Shown here piece after piece: positions 43,071 through 51,223 of a stretch of DNA of 64,000 nucleotides (its first letter is position 1; every line of letters begins with the position of its first letter). The stretch is from positions 1,572,327-1,636,326 of the forward strand of contig NZ_KB905378.1 in NCBI RefSeq assembly GCF_000379085.1, in the 5' to 3' direction. The notes under the pieces are model-generated. The model worked only from the letters and a program-made list of their open reading frames with translations. It had not been told where the DNA came from and made no database searches. A program made the translations under genes and the position numbers. Source of the DNA: Halomicrobium katesii DSM 19301. GTDB taxonomy: Archaea; Halobacteriota; Halobacteria; Halobacteriales; Haloarculaceae.

Positions 43071-44213
43071 ATGACTGACGACGAGCCGCCGCGGTTCGTG
43101 ACGACGACAGAACAGTTCTCGACGGATTTCGAGACGACGACGGTCGAGTCCGAGCCGGTGCTCGTCCACAGCCTGGAGGGGGAAGGAGGCCGGGCGGTCG
43201 TCGGGGTCTACTCGACCGAAATCTACGAGGGCGAGTGTCACCTGGCGGTCGGGATCGACGTGACAGCCGCACGGCAGACAGCCGAACCACAGAAGTCAGA
43301 CACCGCAGCGAACGACGAGCCCGACACCCCGATTTCGGTCGCCAGACCCGCAGAGAGGGTGCCCGAGCCGGTCGAGCCGTCGCTGCCCGAGTCGGTCACC
43401 TACAGCGAGCTGACGATCGGCGAGCGCATCGGCGACGGCGGATTCGCCGAGGTCAGGGCCGCGACAGTCGAGTCCACACCGGACGCGGCGCTCGCGGTCA
43501 AGCGCCTGTCCGACGAGGGGACGCTGACCGGAGCGACGATCGACCGGTTCGTCGAAGCGGCGAAGCTGTGGGCCGAGTGTGACGACCACCGCCACGTCGT
43601 GAGCGTCGTCGACTGGGGGAAGGTTCCCCGGCCCTGGATCGCGATGGAGCGTCTGACCGGCGGCGACCTGCGCCAGCGCCTCCGCGACGCCGACGACGGG
43701 CTCGCGATCGACGAGGGGCTGTGGATCGCGAGCGTGCTGGCCGAGACCCTCGCCGACGTACACCACCTCGGGGTCCGGCACTTCGATCTCCGGGCCGAAA
43801 ACGTCCTCTTCGCCCCGACGCCGGAGGCGGCGTGGGACCTCCCCAAAATCGGCGACTGGGGCGTCGCGAAGACACAGCGCGGCGGCGGCGATCCGGCAGC
43901 GCTCGATCCGCGATACGCCGCCCCCGAGCAGTTCGAGTCCGACCGGGCACTCGACCACCGGACGGACATCTATCAGCTCGGCGCGGTGCTCTACGAACTG
44001 CTGACCGGACGGGTGCCGACGGCGACGGGAGCCGAGGGCGAGTCGGTCGCCGAGCGGTCGCTGCCGACGCCGCCGTCGGAGCTGCGCCCCGAACTGCCGT
44101 CGTCGGTCGACAAGGTCGTACAGACCGCGCTCGCACCGGCCCCCTCGGAGCGGTACAGTCGAGCGGTCTACCTCGCCGACGCGCTGGACGATCTCGTCGA
44201 CGACACGCCGTAG
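43071..44213 (+). CDS. Divergent Ser/Thr protein kinase (kinase 7)
   Basis: Protein of 380 residues. Residues 1-65 form a small unrecognised N-terminal domain (VESEPVLVHSLEG...AVGIDVTAA). Residues 110-375 are the kinase: GDGGFAEVRA, LAVKRL, WIAMERLTGGDL, YAAPEQF, TDIYQLG. The catalytic loop is HFDLRAEN (237-244): the Asp is kept but the invariant Lys is Arg, and the magnesium motif is DWG. Activity may be reduced. Divergent from the kinase 6 gene. Confidence 0.88.
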   Translation: MTDDEPPRFVTTTEQFSTDFETTTVESEPVLVHSLEGEGGRAVVGVYSTEIYEGECHLAVGIDVTAARQTAEPQKSDTAANDEPDTPISVARPAERVPEPVEPSLPESVTYSELTIGERIGDGGFAEVRAATVESTPDAALAVKRLSDEGTLTGATIDRFVEAAKLWAECDDHRHVVSVVDWGKVPRPWIAMERLTGGDLRQRLRDADDGLAIDEGLWIASVLAETLADVHHLGVRHFDLRAENVLFAPTPEAAWDLPKIGDWGVAKTQRGGGDPAALDPRYAAPEQFESDRALDHRTDIYQLGAVLYELLTGRVPTATGAEGESVAERSLPTPPSELRPELPSSVDKVVQTALAPAPSERYSRAVYLADALDDLVDDTP

Positions 44214-44280
44214 CAGCCGTGGAAAGCGATGTCGCTGCCCCGTGGTGGGGAATACACGAACGAGAGGACAGCCGCCAGTA

Positions 44281-44640
44281 TTAGAGCCAGCCACCGCCGT
44301 CGTCATCGTCGTCAGTGTATTTGTCGCGCTCGGGTTCGTCCCCCTGACTCCACAGATCTCCGTCCGCTTCGTCTGCACCGGTTTCCTCGTCGTCGTCCGC
44401 TGTCTCTGCTTCGTCGAGTTCGTCTAGCCAGTCGGCGTCCTCGTCCTCGATTTCGGCGTAGGTACGGACCAGCCCACACTCCGGACAGAGCCGGGCTTCG
44501 AGCCGGTGTGACCCTCGCAAACCGAGCGAGCCCAGGAACCCCTCGTGCTGGTCTTCGGTCCGGACGCGGACGTTGTTTCCCCCGGCAGACAGCTGAGCCG
44601 GTTCCATGGTCACGCCACAGTCCGGGCACTGTCGTTCCAT
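44281..44640 (-). CDS. Zinc-ribbon protein with acidic tail
   Basis: Protein of 119 residues. Two CxxC pairs (CPDCG at 5-9 and CPECG at about 52-56) can form one zinc ribbon. The C-terminal 50 residues are almost all Asp, Glu, Ser and Gly. Family not recognised; such proteins are common single-domain Zn binders in haloarchaea. It lies between the kinase array and the IS cluster. Confidence 0.65.
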   Translation of the reverse strand: MERQCPDCGVTMEPAQLSAGGNNVRVRTEDQHEGFLGSLGLRGSHRLEARLCPECGLVRTYAEIEDEDADWLDELDEAETADDDEETGADEADGDLWSQGDEPERDKYTDDDDDGGGWL

Positions 44641-44673
44641 GAGACAGTCTTGTGCAGCGAAGGTTTATTGTTT

Positions 44674-45617
44674 CGCTCATCCCGATACATTGTAACACAG
44701 CAGTTTCTCGAACCAGTCGTCCGGTGAGTTGAGTTTCAGTGCGAGAAATCCGAGGTATTTTTGGAGATGATGCTTCGAGATGCCTCTGAACTTCGCTAGC
44801 CACTGGCGAAGGAAGCTGTGGCGGTTCTCGCAGGTGTTTGTGTGGGCGTCACCGATGACGTAGGTGTCGGAGTGGGTGACGGCCAGATGGCCGTCCACCC
44901 CCTCCGTCTCCTCGATGTCCTCATAGATCGTGTAGCCGTCGGTACAGAGGATGACGCTTCCATCTCCGTACTCAGAGATGTCCTCGTCAGCTTCTTGCAG
45001 ATCCTTACAGACGAGAAATCGCACTCGTCCGTCGGAGCGACGGACGAGTGTCAACACTAGTGGTTTGTCTGATTCGAAAGTTCCGCGCCCCTTTTTGAGA
45101 GTCCGCGCTCGCGCGGACTCCCATCCTCATCTTCGAGTCCTTTCTCACCAGCCGTGACGTAGACCTCGTCAGCTTCGCACACGTCGTAGAGGTCGAATTC
45201 GTCGATATTACCACTCACTTCCTGCACTTTGTGAACGTAGTTGAGAACAGCCTCGTAGTCTCGATCGAGGTCACGAGCGATCTGAGCGGTCGGCTCAGAT
45301 CGCATCTCCTTGACGATATAGAACATCTCTTCGAGACCGAAGCGATGCTGGCCGAAGATCGTCTTTGTGAGGTCGTTGAAGTAGGTTTCGCAGGATTTGC
45401 ACCAGTACTGCTGAGCGTCCTTACCGGTCGTTCCTCGGTCGACAACCGCGTCACTCTCGCAGTGAACACACGTCACCGTCTCGCCGAACCGGGCGAGACG
45501 GAGACGCTCGAAGCATCGCTCACGCGGTGGAAGGAACACTTGAGCTGACTGCTCGTCCATCGTTGGCTGCTACTGAGTCGCCAGCAGAATTGATGTTACG
45601 ATCTATCGAGATGAGCG
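44674..45617 (-). mobile_element. IS1595-family insertion sequence (944 bp)
   Basis: Ends are imperfect inverted repeats: left CGCTCATCCCGATACAT then TGTAACA, right (complement) CGCTCATCTCGATAGAT then CGTAACA. The transposase within has a zinc ribbon and an ISXO2-like DDE domain. The flanking 8 bases (TATTGTTT and AAGAACAA) do not match, so no target duplication remains. It abuts the ISH3-type element with only 20 bases between. Confidence 0.75.
44677..45560 (-). pseudogene. IS1595-type transposase, frameshifted
   Basis: The first frame (45560 to 45057) encodes a zinc ribbon (CVHCESDAVVDRG...CKSCETYF) and the first catalytic block (CEADEVYV). The second frame (to 44677) encodes the rest (CTDGYTIY..., THSDTYVIGDAHTNTCENRHSFLRQW). 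They join if one base is re-read at an A5-G4 run near 45090-45100: the other frame gives KKGRGTFESDKP and then LVLTLVRRSDG. Either an inactivating indel or a -1 frameshift site. Restored length is about 294 residues, normal for the family. Confidence 0.75.
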
Positions 45618-45637
45618 AAGAACAAACGCTCTTACGC

Positions 45638-47023
45638 AGACTCAGTCGATCACATCGGGTTAGAGGAAGTGTCTGCTTGGATGCGGTGTGAAGCCTACCC
45701 AAGCAGACAGCGAGATAGAGGAAGAGCACCTGCTTAATTTTGTCGTCAACAGCCTCGACGAGGAGCTTGCGTTAGATCTCGGCGAAGACGTTGAGGTCAC
45801 GACGGAGACGTTGTACGAGGTCCTCGCCGGCGCCAGCGCCGGCGGGACCTCGATCAACCACGTCTGCGAAACGACTGACGACTCGCCGCACGCCAATACC
45901 GTCCGTGGATATCTCACCGATCAGTTCGACCTTGACTCTGTTGAGGCGGTCGGAGACACGCTCCTGCAACGGGATGCTCTTGAAACACTGCCGGATCGAT
46001 CGGTGGAGGTCGTCGCCGACCTCCACCTCGATCCCTACTACGGCGACGAAGATGAGACAGAGGCGTTGTACTCGTCTCAAGCGAAACGCGGAACAACGAC
46101 GTTTCACGCCTATGCAACGCTCTATGCGCGGGTACGCAACAAACGGTACACGCTGGCGGTTCGCCAGCTGGTCGCTGGCGACACCACCAGCGATGTCCTC
46201 GCCGAGTTTCTCGAACTCCTCGACGGCCTTGACCTCGGCGTCAAGGCCGTCTACCTGGATCGCGGATTCTACAATAGCACCTGTCTCAGCCTGCTGTACG
46301 CGCACAACTACGCTTTCGCCATGCCGATTGTCAAGTGGGGTGAGACGATTCAGAACGAACTTAGCAGCGGCTGGAGCCGCGAGATCGAACACGATCTCGC
46401 CGGCACGGTGACGTTCCCTGTGTTCATCGACTGCGTCTACCAGCAAGGACGATACGACGAACACGGGGTGGCGCGTCACGGCTACGCCGCTGACGCGCCG
46501 TTTATCGACACACCACGAGATGCACGAGAGCACTACAGCAAGCGCTTCGGCATCGAATCGAGCTACCGATTAGCCAAGCAGAGCCTCGCGTTCACCAGTT
46601 CTCAGGATGCTGGTCTGCGACTGGTGATGTTTGTGGTGAGCCTGCTGCTCCAGAACAGCTGGCGGTATCTCCACTGGAGGTACGTGGCGGCGCCCCGCCG
46701 CGGGGGGCGCCGCCTCTGGCAGTGGTCATTCACGGAATTCTGTGAGATGGTGCTGCGAGCAGCCTGGACAGCGCTCGGTGTGTGCAGGACAGTTCCAGCA
46801 AACCAACCACTCGACGACCGGTTCTTCCGGTAGCTGTCCGCCGATCAGGACAGTGGTCGTGAGTGGCAACACCGTCGCGTCGGCGGCGATTTGCCGCCGA
46901 CAGCGACTCCGAATTACCGAGACTCTCCGTCTGTGTCATTTTGAGAACTAACTACGCATCGAAAACGCAGATTCACGCTCTAATGGAGCGATTAGAGAGT
47001 TCTTGATGTGATCGACTGAGTCT
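45638..47023 (+). mobile_element. ISH3-family insertion sequence (1386 bp)
   Basis: Bounded by 19-bp perfect inverted repeats AGACTCAGTCGATCACATC (45638-45656) and its complement (47005-47023). The length suits ISH3 elements. No 5-bp target duplication is seen (TACGC left, ATATC right), so one boundary was probably altered by recombination. The bases left of it (CGCTCTTACGC) match an end of the IS at 48707, hinting at nested insertion. Confidence 0.8.
45688..46833 (+). CDS. ISH3-family transposase
   Basis: DDE transposase of 381 residues, full length. Recognisable blocks are VEVVADLHLDPYYGD (first Asp), VKAVYLDRGFYNSTC (second Asp) and the C-terminal SKRFGIESSYRLAKQS with the catalytic Glu. 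It is intact and inside both inverted repeats, so the element may still be active. Confidence 0.85.
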   Translation: MKPTQADSEIEEEHLLNFVVNSLDEELALDLGEDVEVTTETLYEVLAGASAGGTSINHVCETTDDSPHANTVRGYLTDQFDLDSVEAVGDTLLQRDALETLPDRSVEVVADLHLDPYYGDEDETEALYSSQAKRGTTTFHAYATLYARVRNKRYTLAVRQLVAGDTTSDVLAEFLELLDGLDLGVKAVYLDRGFYNSTCLSLLYAHNYAFAMPIVKWGETIQNELSSGWSREIEHDLAGTVTFPVFIDCVYQQGRYDEHGVARHGYAADAPFIDTPRDAREHYSKRFGIESSYRLAKQSLAFTSSQDAGLRLVMFVVSLLLQNSWRYLHWRYVAAPRRGGRRLWQWSFTEFCEMVLRAAWTALGVCRTVPANQPLDDRFFR

Positions 47024-47042
47024 ATATCCGTTCGAAGCGAGA

Positions 47043-47128
47043 AGTGATACGGACGGTTGTAGGCGTTTACCTAGTCGACCGCACGACGGCGTGCGGTCGA
47101 TCTGGTAAAGATCTACAACTTTCCGTAT
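47043..47128. repeat. 86-bp TGATACGG palindromic repeat, copy 1
   Basis: TGATACGGACGGTTGTAGG at the left, CTACAACTTTCCGTATGA at the right, with inner hairpin GTCGACCGCACGACGG / CGTGCGGTCGAT. It differs from the inverted copy at 54134-54219 at about three positions. It ends 12 bases before the TFS start codon at 47140, so it has probably displaced that gene's promoter. Confidence 0.85.
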
Positions 47129-47139
47129 GAAGGGGTACA

Positions 47140-47457
47140 ATGCAGTTCTGCGACGACTGCGGTTCGATGATGCACGCGGACGGCGACGAGATGGTCTGCA
47201 AGTCCTGTGGCAGTCGCGTCCAGAAGGACGCCGACCGGGCCGCCGAGTTCGTGAGCACCGCCGCACAGAGCGACGACGACGTGATCGAGACCGAGGAGGG
47301 TGCGAACTTCGAGGGCAAGCCGACTGCCGAGGACGTGACCTGCGCGGACTGTGGCCACGGCAAAGCCTGGTACACGATCAAACAGACCGGCTCGGCCGAC
47401 GAGCCGCCGACGCGCTTTTTCAAGTGCCAAGAACGCAATAGCGTAGCATATTCGTAA
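47140..47457 (+). pseudogene. Transcription factor S (TFS), C-terminally damaged
   Basis: TFS is the archaeal TFIIS-like RNA-cleavage factor for stalled RNA polymerase. The N-terminal ribbon (CDDCGSMM...CKSCGS) and most of the C-terminal ribbon (CADCGHGKAWYTIKQTGSADE, then PPTRFFKC) are present. The final residues are QERNSVAYS in place of the expected TECG-HRWRDYN type ending. One zinc ligand and the end of the fold are therefore lost. GC-rich like the host genome, with a repeat where the promoter should be. Probably the original gene, now inactive. Confidence 0.75.
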
Positions 47458-47531
47458 ACAAATTCAAAGCTGGCTACTCTGGTTTGAGGAATTGAATCGG
47501 AATTTGAAACGGTCGAATTCAGAAGGTTGAG

Positions 47532-47852
47532 TCAGTTGTAGTCTCGCCACCGATTCCCACACTCAGTACATTTGAAAAATCGAGTTGGTGGCTCATCAGC
47601 AGACCCTGTTTGCTTGATTGTGTACCATGCCTTCCCGTTACCGCACTCATCGCAATGTACACTCTCATCAGTTGGCTTGCCCTCGAAATTCGCATCTTCT
47701 GAAGTCTCAATGAGTTCGTCACCTGTCTGCTCGGTCGTACTGATGAAGTCTTCTGAATCACCTTTTTGCTCCGCCTTGTAACCACAATTCGAGCAGACCA
47801 TCACGCCATCTTGCTTTTTTATCATGGATCCGCACTCATCGCAGAATTGCAT
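47532..47852 (-). CDS. Transcription factor S (TFS), intact, low-GC copy
   Basis: Complete TFS of 106 residues with both zinc ribbons: CDECGSMI...CSNCGYK and CDECGNGKAW...CTECGNRWRDY. The DE dipeptide in SADEPPT is the catalytic pair that polymerase-cleavage factors insert into the active site. Its DNA is markedly more AT-rich than the neighbours, suggesting acquisition. It faces the damaged TFS gene tail to tail. Confidence 0.9.
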   Translation of the reverse strand: MQFCDECGSMIKKQDGVMVCSNCGYKAEQKGDSEDFISTTEQTGDELIETSEDANFEGKPTDESVHCDECGNGKAWYTIKQTGSADEPPTRFFKCTECGNRWRDYN

Positions 47853-48019
47853 CTTAGGCTGGCATATACGACTGTCGGATATAGGTGTTAAGTTTGGATG
47901 CGTGAAGCTGAGGCTGCCAAGGATTAGTTTGCTGTTGAGTTTTCAAGATAACACAAGGAATATAAGCATTGTAGTTGATATGAGGAACATCCTAAGAGCA
48001 ATCAGCAAGAAGACGACAT

Positions 48020-48706
48020 ATGGTCATTAATATCAACGCAGTTGCTTTCTCGCCTGTATCAAACGGAATTGAATCTGGAGATGACGATGATTGGGTGGTA
48101 AGCACTCGAACCGTCGACATTGATGACCGAGTCATGGGAATCTTCGTTGGATATCTAAGCCGAGTGATCAATAAAGAGGACACTGGGAAGGTTACCGTAG
48201 GACACTTTTCTGATGGTAGTTCCGATGGAGATGATGTAGGGAATCAAACTCAGGAACGCTTAGAGAGAATTCTGGAGTTGGATGTGGATGGTGAAGATGG
48301 TTCTGACTCTGTGGAGTTCGAGGAAATATCTGAATCTCTCAAGAACCGACCCATATCTCACATGGATCGTCGAACCTCCAGAGGCTACTTATTCATAATA
48401 CAGGCAGTCAACGACGACGAACCATTTGTTGGTATCCTCAAGTTGGATGTCGTAGAGAGCGAGGAACGACCTATATTGGATCGAGACACCAGACAGTTGG
48501 AGTATGAAGAGATCGAGAACGCATTCCCTCCCACAGAAGATCTCCAAAAAGGCTGTACGTATCCTATATTTGACCCTCTTGACGACGACAATGTATTCAA
48601 TCTGGATGGAGATGTGAAATTCCTCCAAGAAGACACCAACTCCGACTACTTTGAAGAGTTCATGGGGTGTGTCACCAGCAGCGGGAGTCGAGAGCAAAGC
48701 CAAACT
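48020..48706 (+). pseudogene. NA37/nucleoid-associated-like protein, truncated by IS
   Basis: AT-rich gene whose frame runs to 48805, but the IS begins at 48707. About 229 native codons remain, followed by 32 IS-derived ones. Blocks such as RRTSRGYLFIIQAVND, ILKLDVVESE and YFEEFMGCVTSSGSREQSQ resemble the NA37/YejK family of nucleoid-associated proteins, common on mobile elements. The C-terminal part is missing. Assignment by pattern only. Confidence 0.5.
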
Positions 48707-49750
48707 CGCTCTTACGCAGACTGGCGAAAAATATCGGCAGCGAAGCAGTCAACGAGTCCGTGGATTGGTGCGCCAGCGAGATTCAATGACCGCAGGAAGC
48801 CGTAGGTACGAGCGGCCTGTTCCAAGCCCTGCTTGGACAGGCCGCGGAATTTCTCGATCCACGGTTGCAACAACGACCAGAGACACTCAGCTTGGTTGGT
48901 GTGAACACCCGCATCTGAGACGTATGCTTCGTCGTGAACCACCGTTCTGTGGTCGTGCTCCATCTGTTGATACGGCGGGTACTCATCCGTCCAGACCTCT
49001 CCCAGTCGCTGGGAGAGGTCTTCAGCTTCTTCGATCACTGGCTTGAGTTCGTCCTTGAACTTCGTTCCTTCCTCAGCAGAAACCACGCGAAGCACGTCGC
49101 GGCAGGCCGCGACGAGCGTCAGTTCATCACCCTGCTCACCGCTCCAGCGTGTGCGACCGCCCTCTGGCGACCCGCCGCGGGACAGACCGTCCCGCGGTGG
49201 GTCGCGTCCCTTGTACCCAGAGCAGACCTGCTGGGTTTCATCGACCTGCGTTGGCCCGTCGAGAGTGTGATCGATGCGATCCCAGACGACGGGGAAGCCG
49301 CGCTGGAACGCGGCTTCCACGTCACGAATCGCCGAGTGAATCGTGTTGTACGCCCGATCAAGTAGGGAGCAATTTGATGATGCTGAGCAACGAATCAGCG
49401 TAGAGGACGAAGGCGACGAGGAACTCGCCGGGGGCGAGTTCCGCGTCGTAGAACGGTGTACCGAACGTGTAGGTACTCATGAAGCCGCAGCCACGGCACC
49501 AGATACGGTCGAGATCGTCGTAGGTTCGGATGGTTGTCGCGCCACAATCAGGACAGGGTGCCTGTTCCCAGATGGTCTTGAGACGCCGCTCGACGATGGC
49601 GTCGAGCGGCTCGGGCCGAAACTCCAAAGCGCCAAGCGATACAAGTTGCTGAAGCATCCCGCCGAATGCTGGTTGTTTGGTCACAGCTGATAGCAGGAGA
49701 CGGGATGCTTTCCATACAACGGAGTCTTTTCGCTAGCTTGAGCAAGAGCG
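48707..49750 (-). mobile_element. IS1595-family insertion sequence, second type (1044 bp)
   Basis: Imperfect inverted ends: left CGCTCTTACGCAGACTGGCG, right complement CGCTCTTGCTCAAGCTAGCG (15 of 20 match). The transposase inside is zinc ribbon plus ISXO2-like DDE. Flanking bases (GCCAAACT and ACCGAAGA) show no target duplication. It interrupts the NA37-like gene. Confidence 0.65.
48712..49684 (-). pseudogene. IS1595-type transposase, frameshifted
   Basis: The N-terminal frame (49684 to 49358) has the zinc ribbon CPDCGATTIRTYDDLDRIWC then RGCGF. The rest lies in another frame, readable from about LLDRAYNTIHSAIRDVEAAF to the stop at 48712, with the catalytic blocks QVDETQQVCSGYKG and VHTNQAECLWSLLQPWIEKF. 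The frames change between about 49355 and 49375. The element is therefore probably inactive. Confidence 0.75.
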
Positions 49751-49790
49751 ACCGAAGAATTCGAGAATATAGAAACCGTACGCACCGCGT

Positions 49791-49815
49791 ATGGGTTGGG
49801 GCGGATTTGAACCGC
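49791..49815. repeat. Duplicated tRNA-Val 3' end (attachment-site scar)
   Basis: 25 bases identical to the 3' end of the tRNA-Val gene at 49914-49938, in the same orientation. Integrases that insert into tRNA 3' ends leave exactly such a copy. The 98 bases between hold only a GACACAGACCG / CGGTTTGTGTC hairpin, so the inserted element has been lost or moved. Confidence 0.7.
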
Positions 49816-49914
49816 GCCGAGACTCGCGATGCTCGTCTCGTCTGCTTCCAATCCGTGTCACTAATTTCGCCGACACAGACCGCTCGCTCCGCTCACGGTT
49901 TGTGTCGTCAAAAA

Positions 49915-49988
49915 TGGGTTGGGGCGGATTTGAACCGCCGGCCTCCTCCATGTCAAGGAGGTGTCATAACCAACTAGACCACCAACCC
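49915..49988 (-). tRNA. tRNA-Val(GAC)
   Basis: 74-nt cloverleaf on the minus strand: acceptor stem GGGTTGG / CCAACCC with discriminator A, D-loop TCTAGTTGGTTATGA, anticodon arm CCTCC-TTGACAT-GGAGG giving anticodon GAC (valine), and T-arm GGCGGTTCAAATCCGCC. No intron, no encoded CCA. Its 3' end is duplicated 98 bases downstream. Confidence 0.95.
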
Positions 49989-50162
49989 GCGTTGGCTTCT
50001 ATCTACACTCACCCGTTGCAGAGGGGTATAATTGAATGTTTCGAAACCGAATCCCAGTGCCGTCTGTGGGTTGTGGGCACGGTTCAGTCGAGCGCGATTC
50101 GAGCGACACGACGTGTCCACTCGGGCGATGTCCCGATTCCGAACCTGTCACGTGGTCCCGAC

Positions 50163-50191
50163 AGCCTTATTTGGATGTACGAGGTTGTACA
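50163..50191 (+). promoter_or_regulatory. trp operon promoter and candidate operator
   Basis: An AT-rich CCTTATTTGG lies about 55 bases before trpD and can serve as BRE/TATA. It is followed at 50176-50191 by the inverted repeat TGTAC-GAGGTT-GTACA, well placed for a repressor controlling initiation. Regulation by tryptophan is expected for the operon but not shown here. The rest of 49989-50160 shows no gene. Confidence 0.45.
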
Positions 50192-50224
50192 TTACAACAC
50201 GAAAGAGTTCATTGGTGACCCACA

Positions 50225-51223
50225 ATGCAGGAATACATCGAACGCGTGACCGAGGGAGAGGATCTGACACAGGACGAGGCTCGCGAGGCAGCGACGGCGG
50301 TATTCGAGGACGCCACGGCGGCCCAGATCGGGGCGCTGCTGGCGGGTCTGCGAGCGAAAGGGGAGACCGAAGCGGAGATCGCCGGCTTCGCCGAGGGGAT
50401 GCGCGACGCCGCGCGGACGATCGACCCCGACCGGCGGCCGCTGGTCGACACCTGTGGCACCGGCGGCGACGACTACGACACGATCAACGTCTCGACGACG
50501 AGCACGATGGTCGCCGCGGGTGCCGGCGTCCCGATCGCCAAGCACGGCAACTACTCCGTCTCCTCCTCGTCGGGGAGTGCGGACGTGCTGGAGGTGGCCG
50601 GCGTCGATGTGGAGGCCGAACCGCCACAGGTCGAGCAGGCCATCGAGGATGACGGGATCGGGTTCATGCTCGCGCCCGTCTTCCACCCGGCGATGAAGGC
50701 CGTCATCGGCCCGCGCAAGGAACTCGGCATGCGGACCATCTTCAACATCCTCGGACCGCTGACCAACCCCGCCGGTGCGGACGCACAGGTGCTCGGCGTC
50801 TACGATCCGGCCCTCGTGTCGACGATCGCGGAGGCGCTGGCTCGGATGGACGTCGAGCGAGCGATGGTCGTCCACGGATCGGGCCTCGACGAGATCGCGA
50901 TCCACGGAGAGACCGTCGTCGCAGAGGTCACCGGTTCCGAGATCGAGGAGTACACGCTCGTCCCGGAAGACATCGGACTGACGACGGCCGACATCGAAGA
51001 CGTGGCCGGCGGCACGCCCGAAGAAAACGCCGAGGACCTGCGAGGGATCGTCGAGGGGACCGTCACCGGACCGAAACAGGACATCATCCTCGCGAACGCG
51101 GGCGCGGCGATCTACGTCGCCGGTGAGGCCGACAGCCACGAGGCCGGCGTCGAGGCGGCTCGCGAGGCGATCGAGTCCGGCGACGCCGCCCGGAAGTTCG
51201 ACGAGCTCAGAGGCGAGGCATGA
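50225..51223 (+). CDS. trpD: Anthranilate phosphoribosyltransferase
   Basis: Transfers the phosphoribosyl group of PRPP to anthranilate, the second committed step of tryptophan synthesis, in the cytosol. 332 residues, normal length. PRPP loop CGTGGDDYDTINVSTTS (about 78-94), KHGNYSVSS (about 107-115), and the MRTIFNILGPLTNP block. First gene of trpDFEG; four-base overlap with trpF. Confidence 0.96.
   Translation: MQEYIERVTEGEDLTQDEAREAATAVFEDATAAQIGALLAGLRAKGETEAEIAGFAEGMRDAARTIDPDRRPLVDTCGTGGDDYDTINVSTTSTMVAAGAGVPIAKHGNYSVSSSSGSADVLEVAGVDVEAEPPQVEQAIEDDGIGFMLAPVFHPAMKAVIGPRKELGMRTIFNILGPLTNPAGADAQVLGVYDPALVSTIAEALARMDVERAMVVHGSGLDEIAIHGETVVAEVTGSEIEEYTLVPEDIGLTTADIEDVAGGTPEENAEDLRGIVEGTVTGPKQDIILANAGAAIYVAGEADSHEAGVEAAREAIESGDAARKFDELRGEA

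Noticed and set aside
49733-49951. Minus-strand 72-codon frame across the tRNA duplication
   Set aside because: It is translated tRNA sequence and its duplicate (GSNPPQPI appears twice), not a protein.
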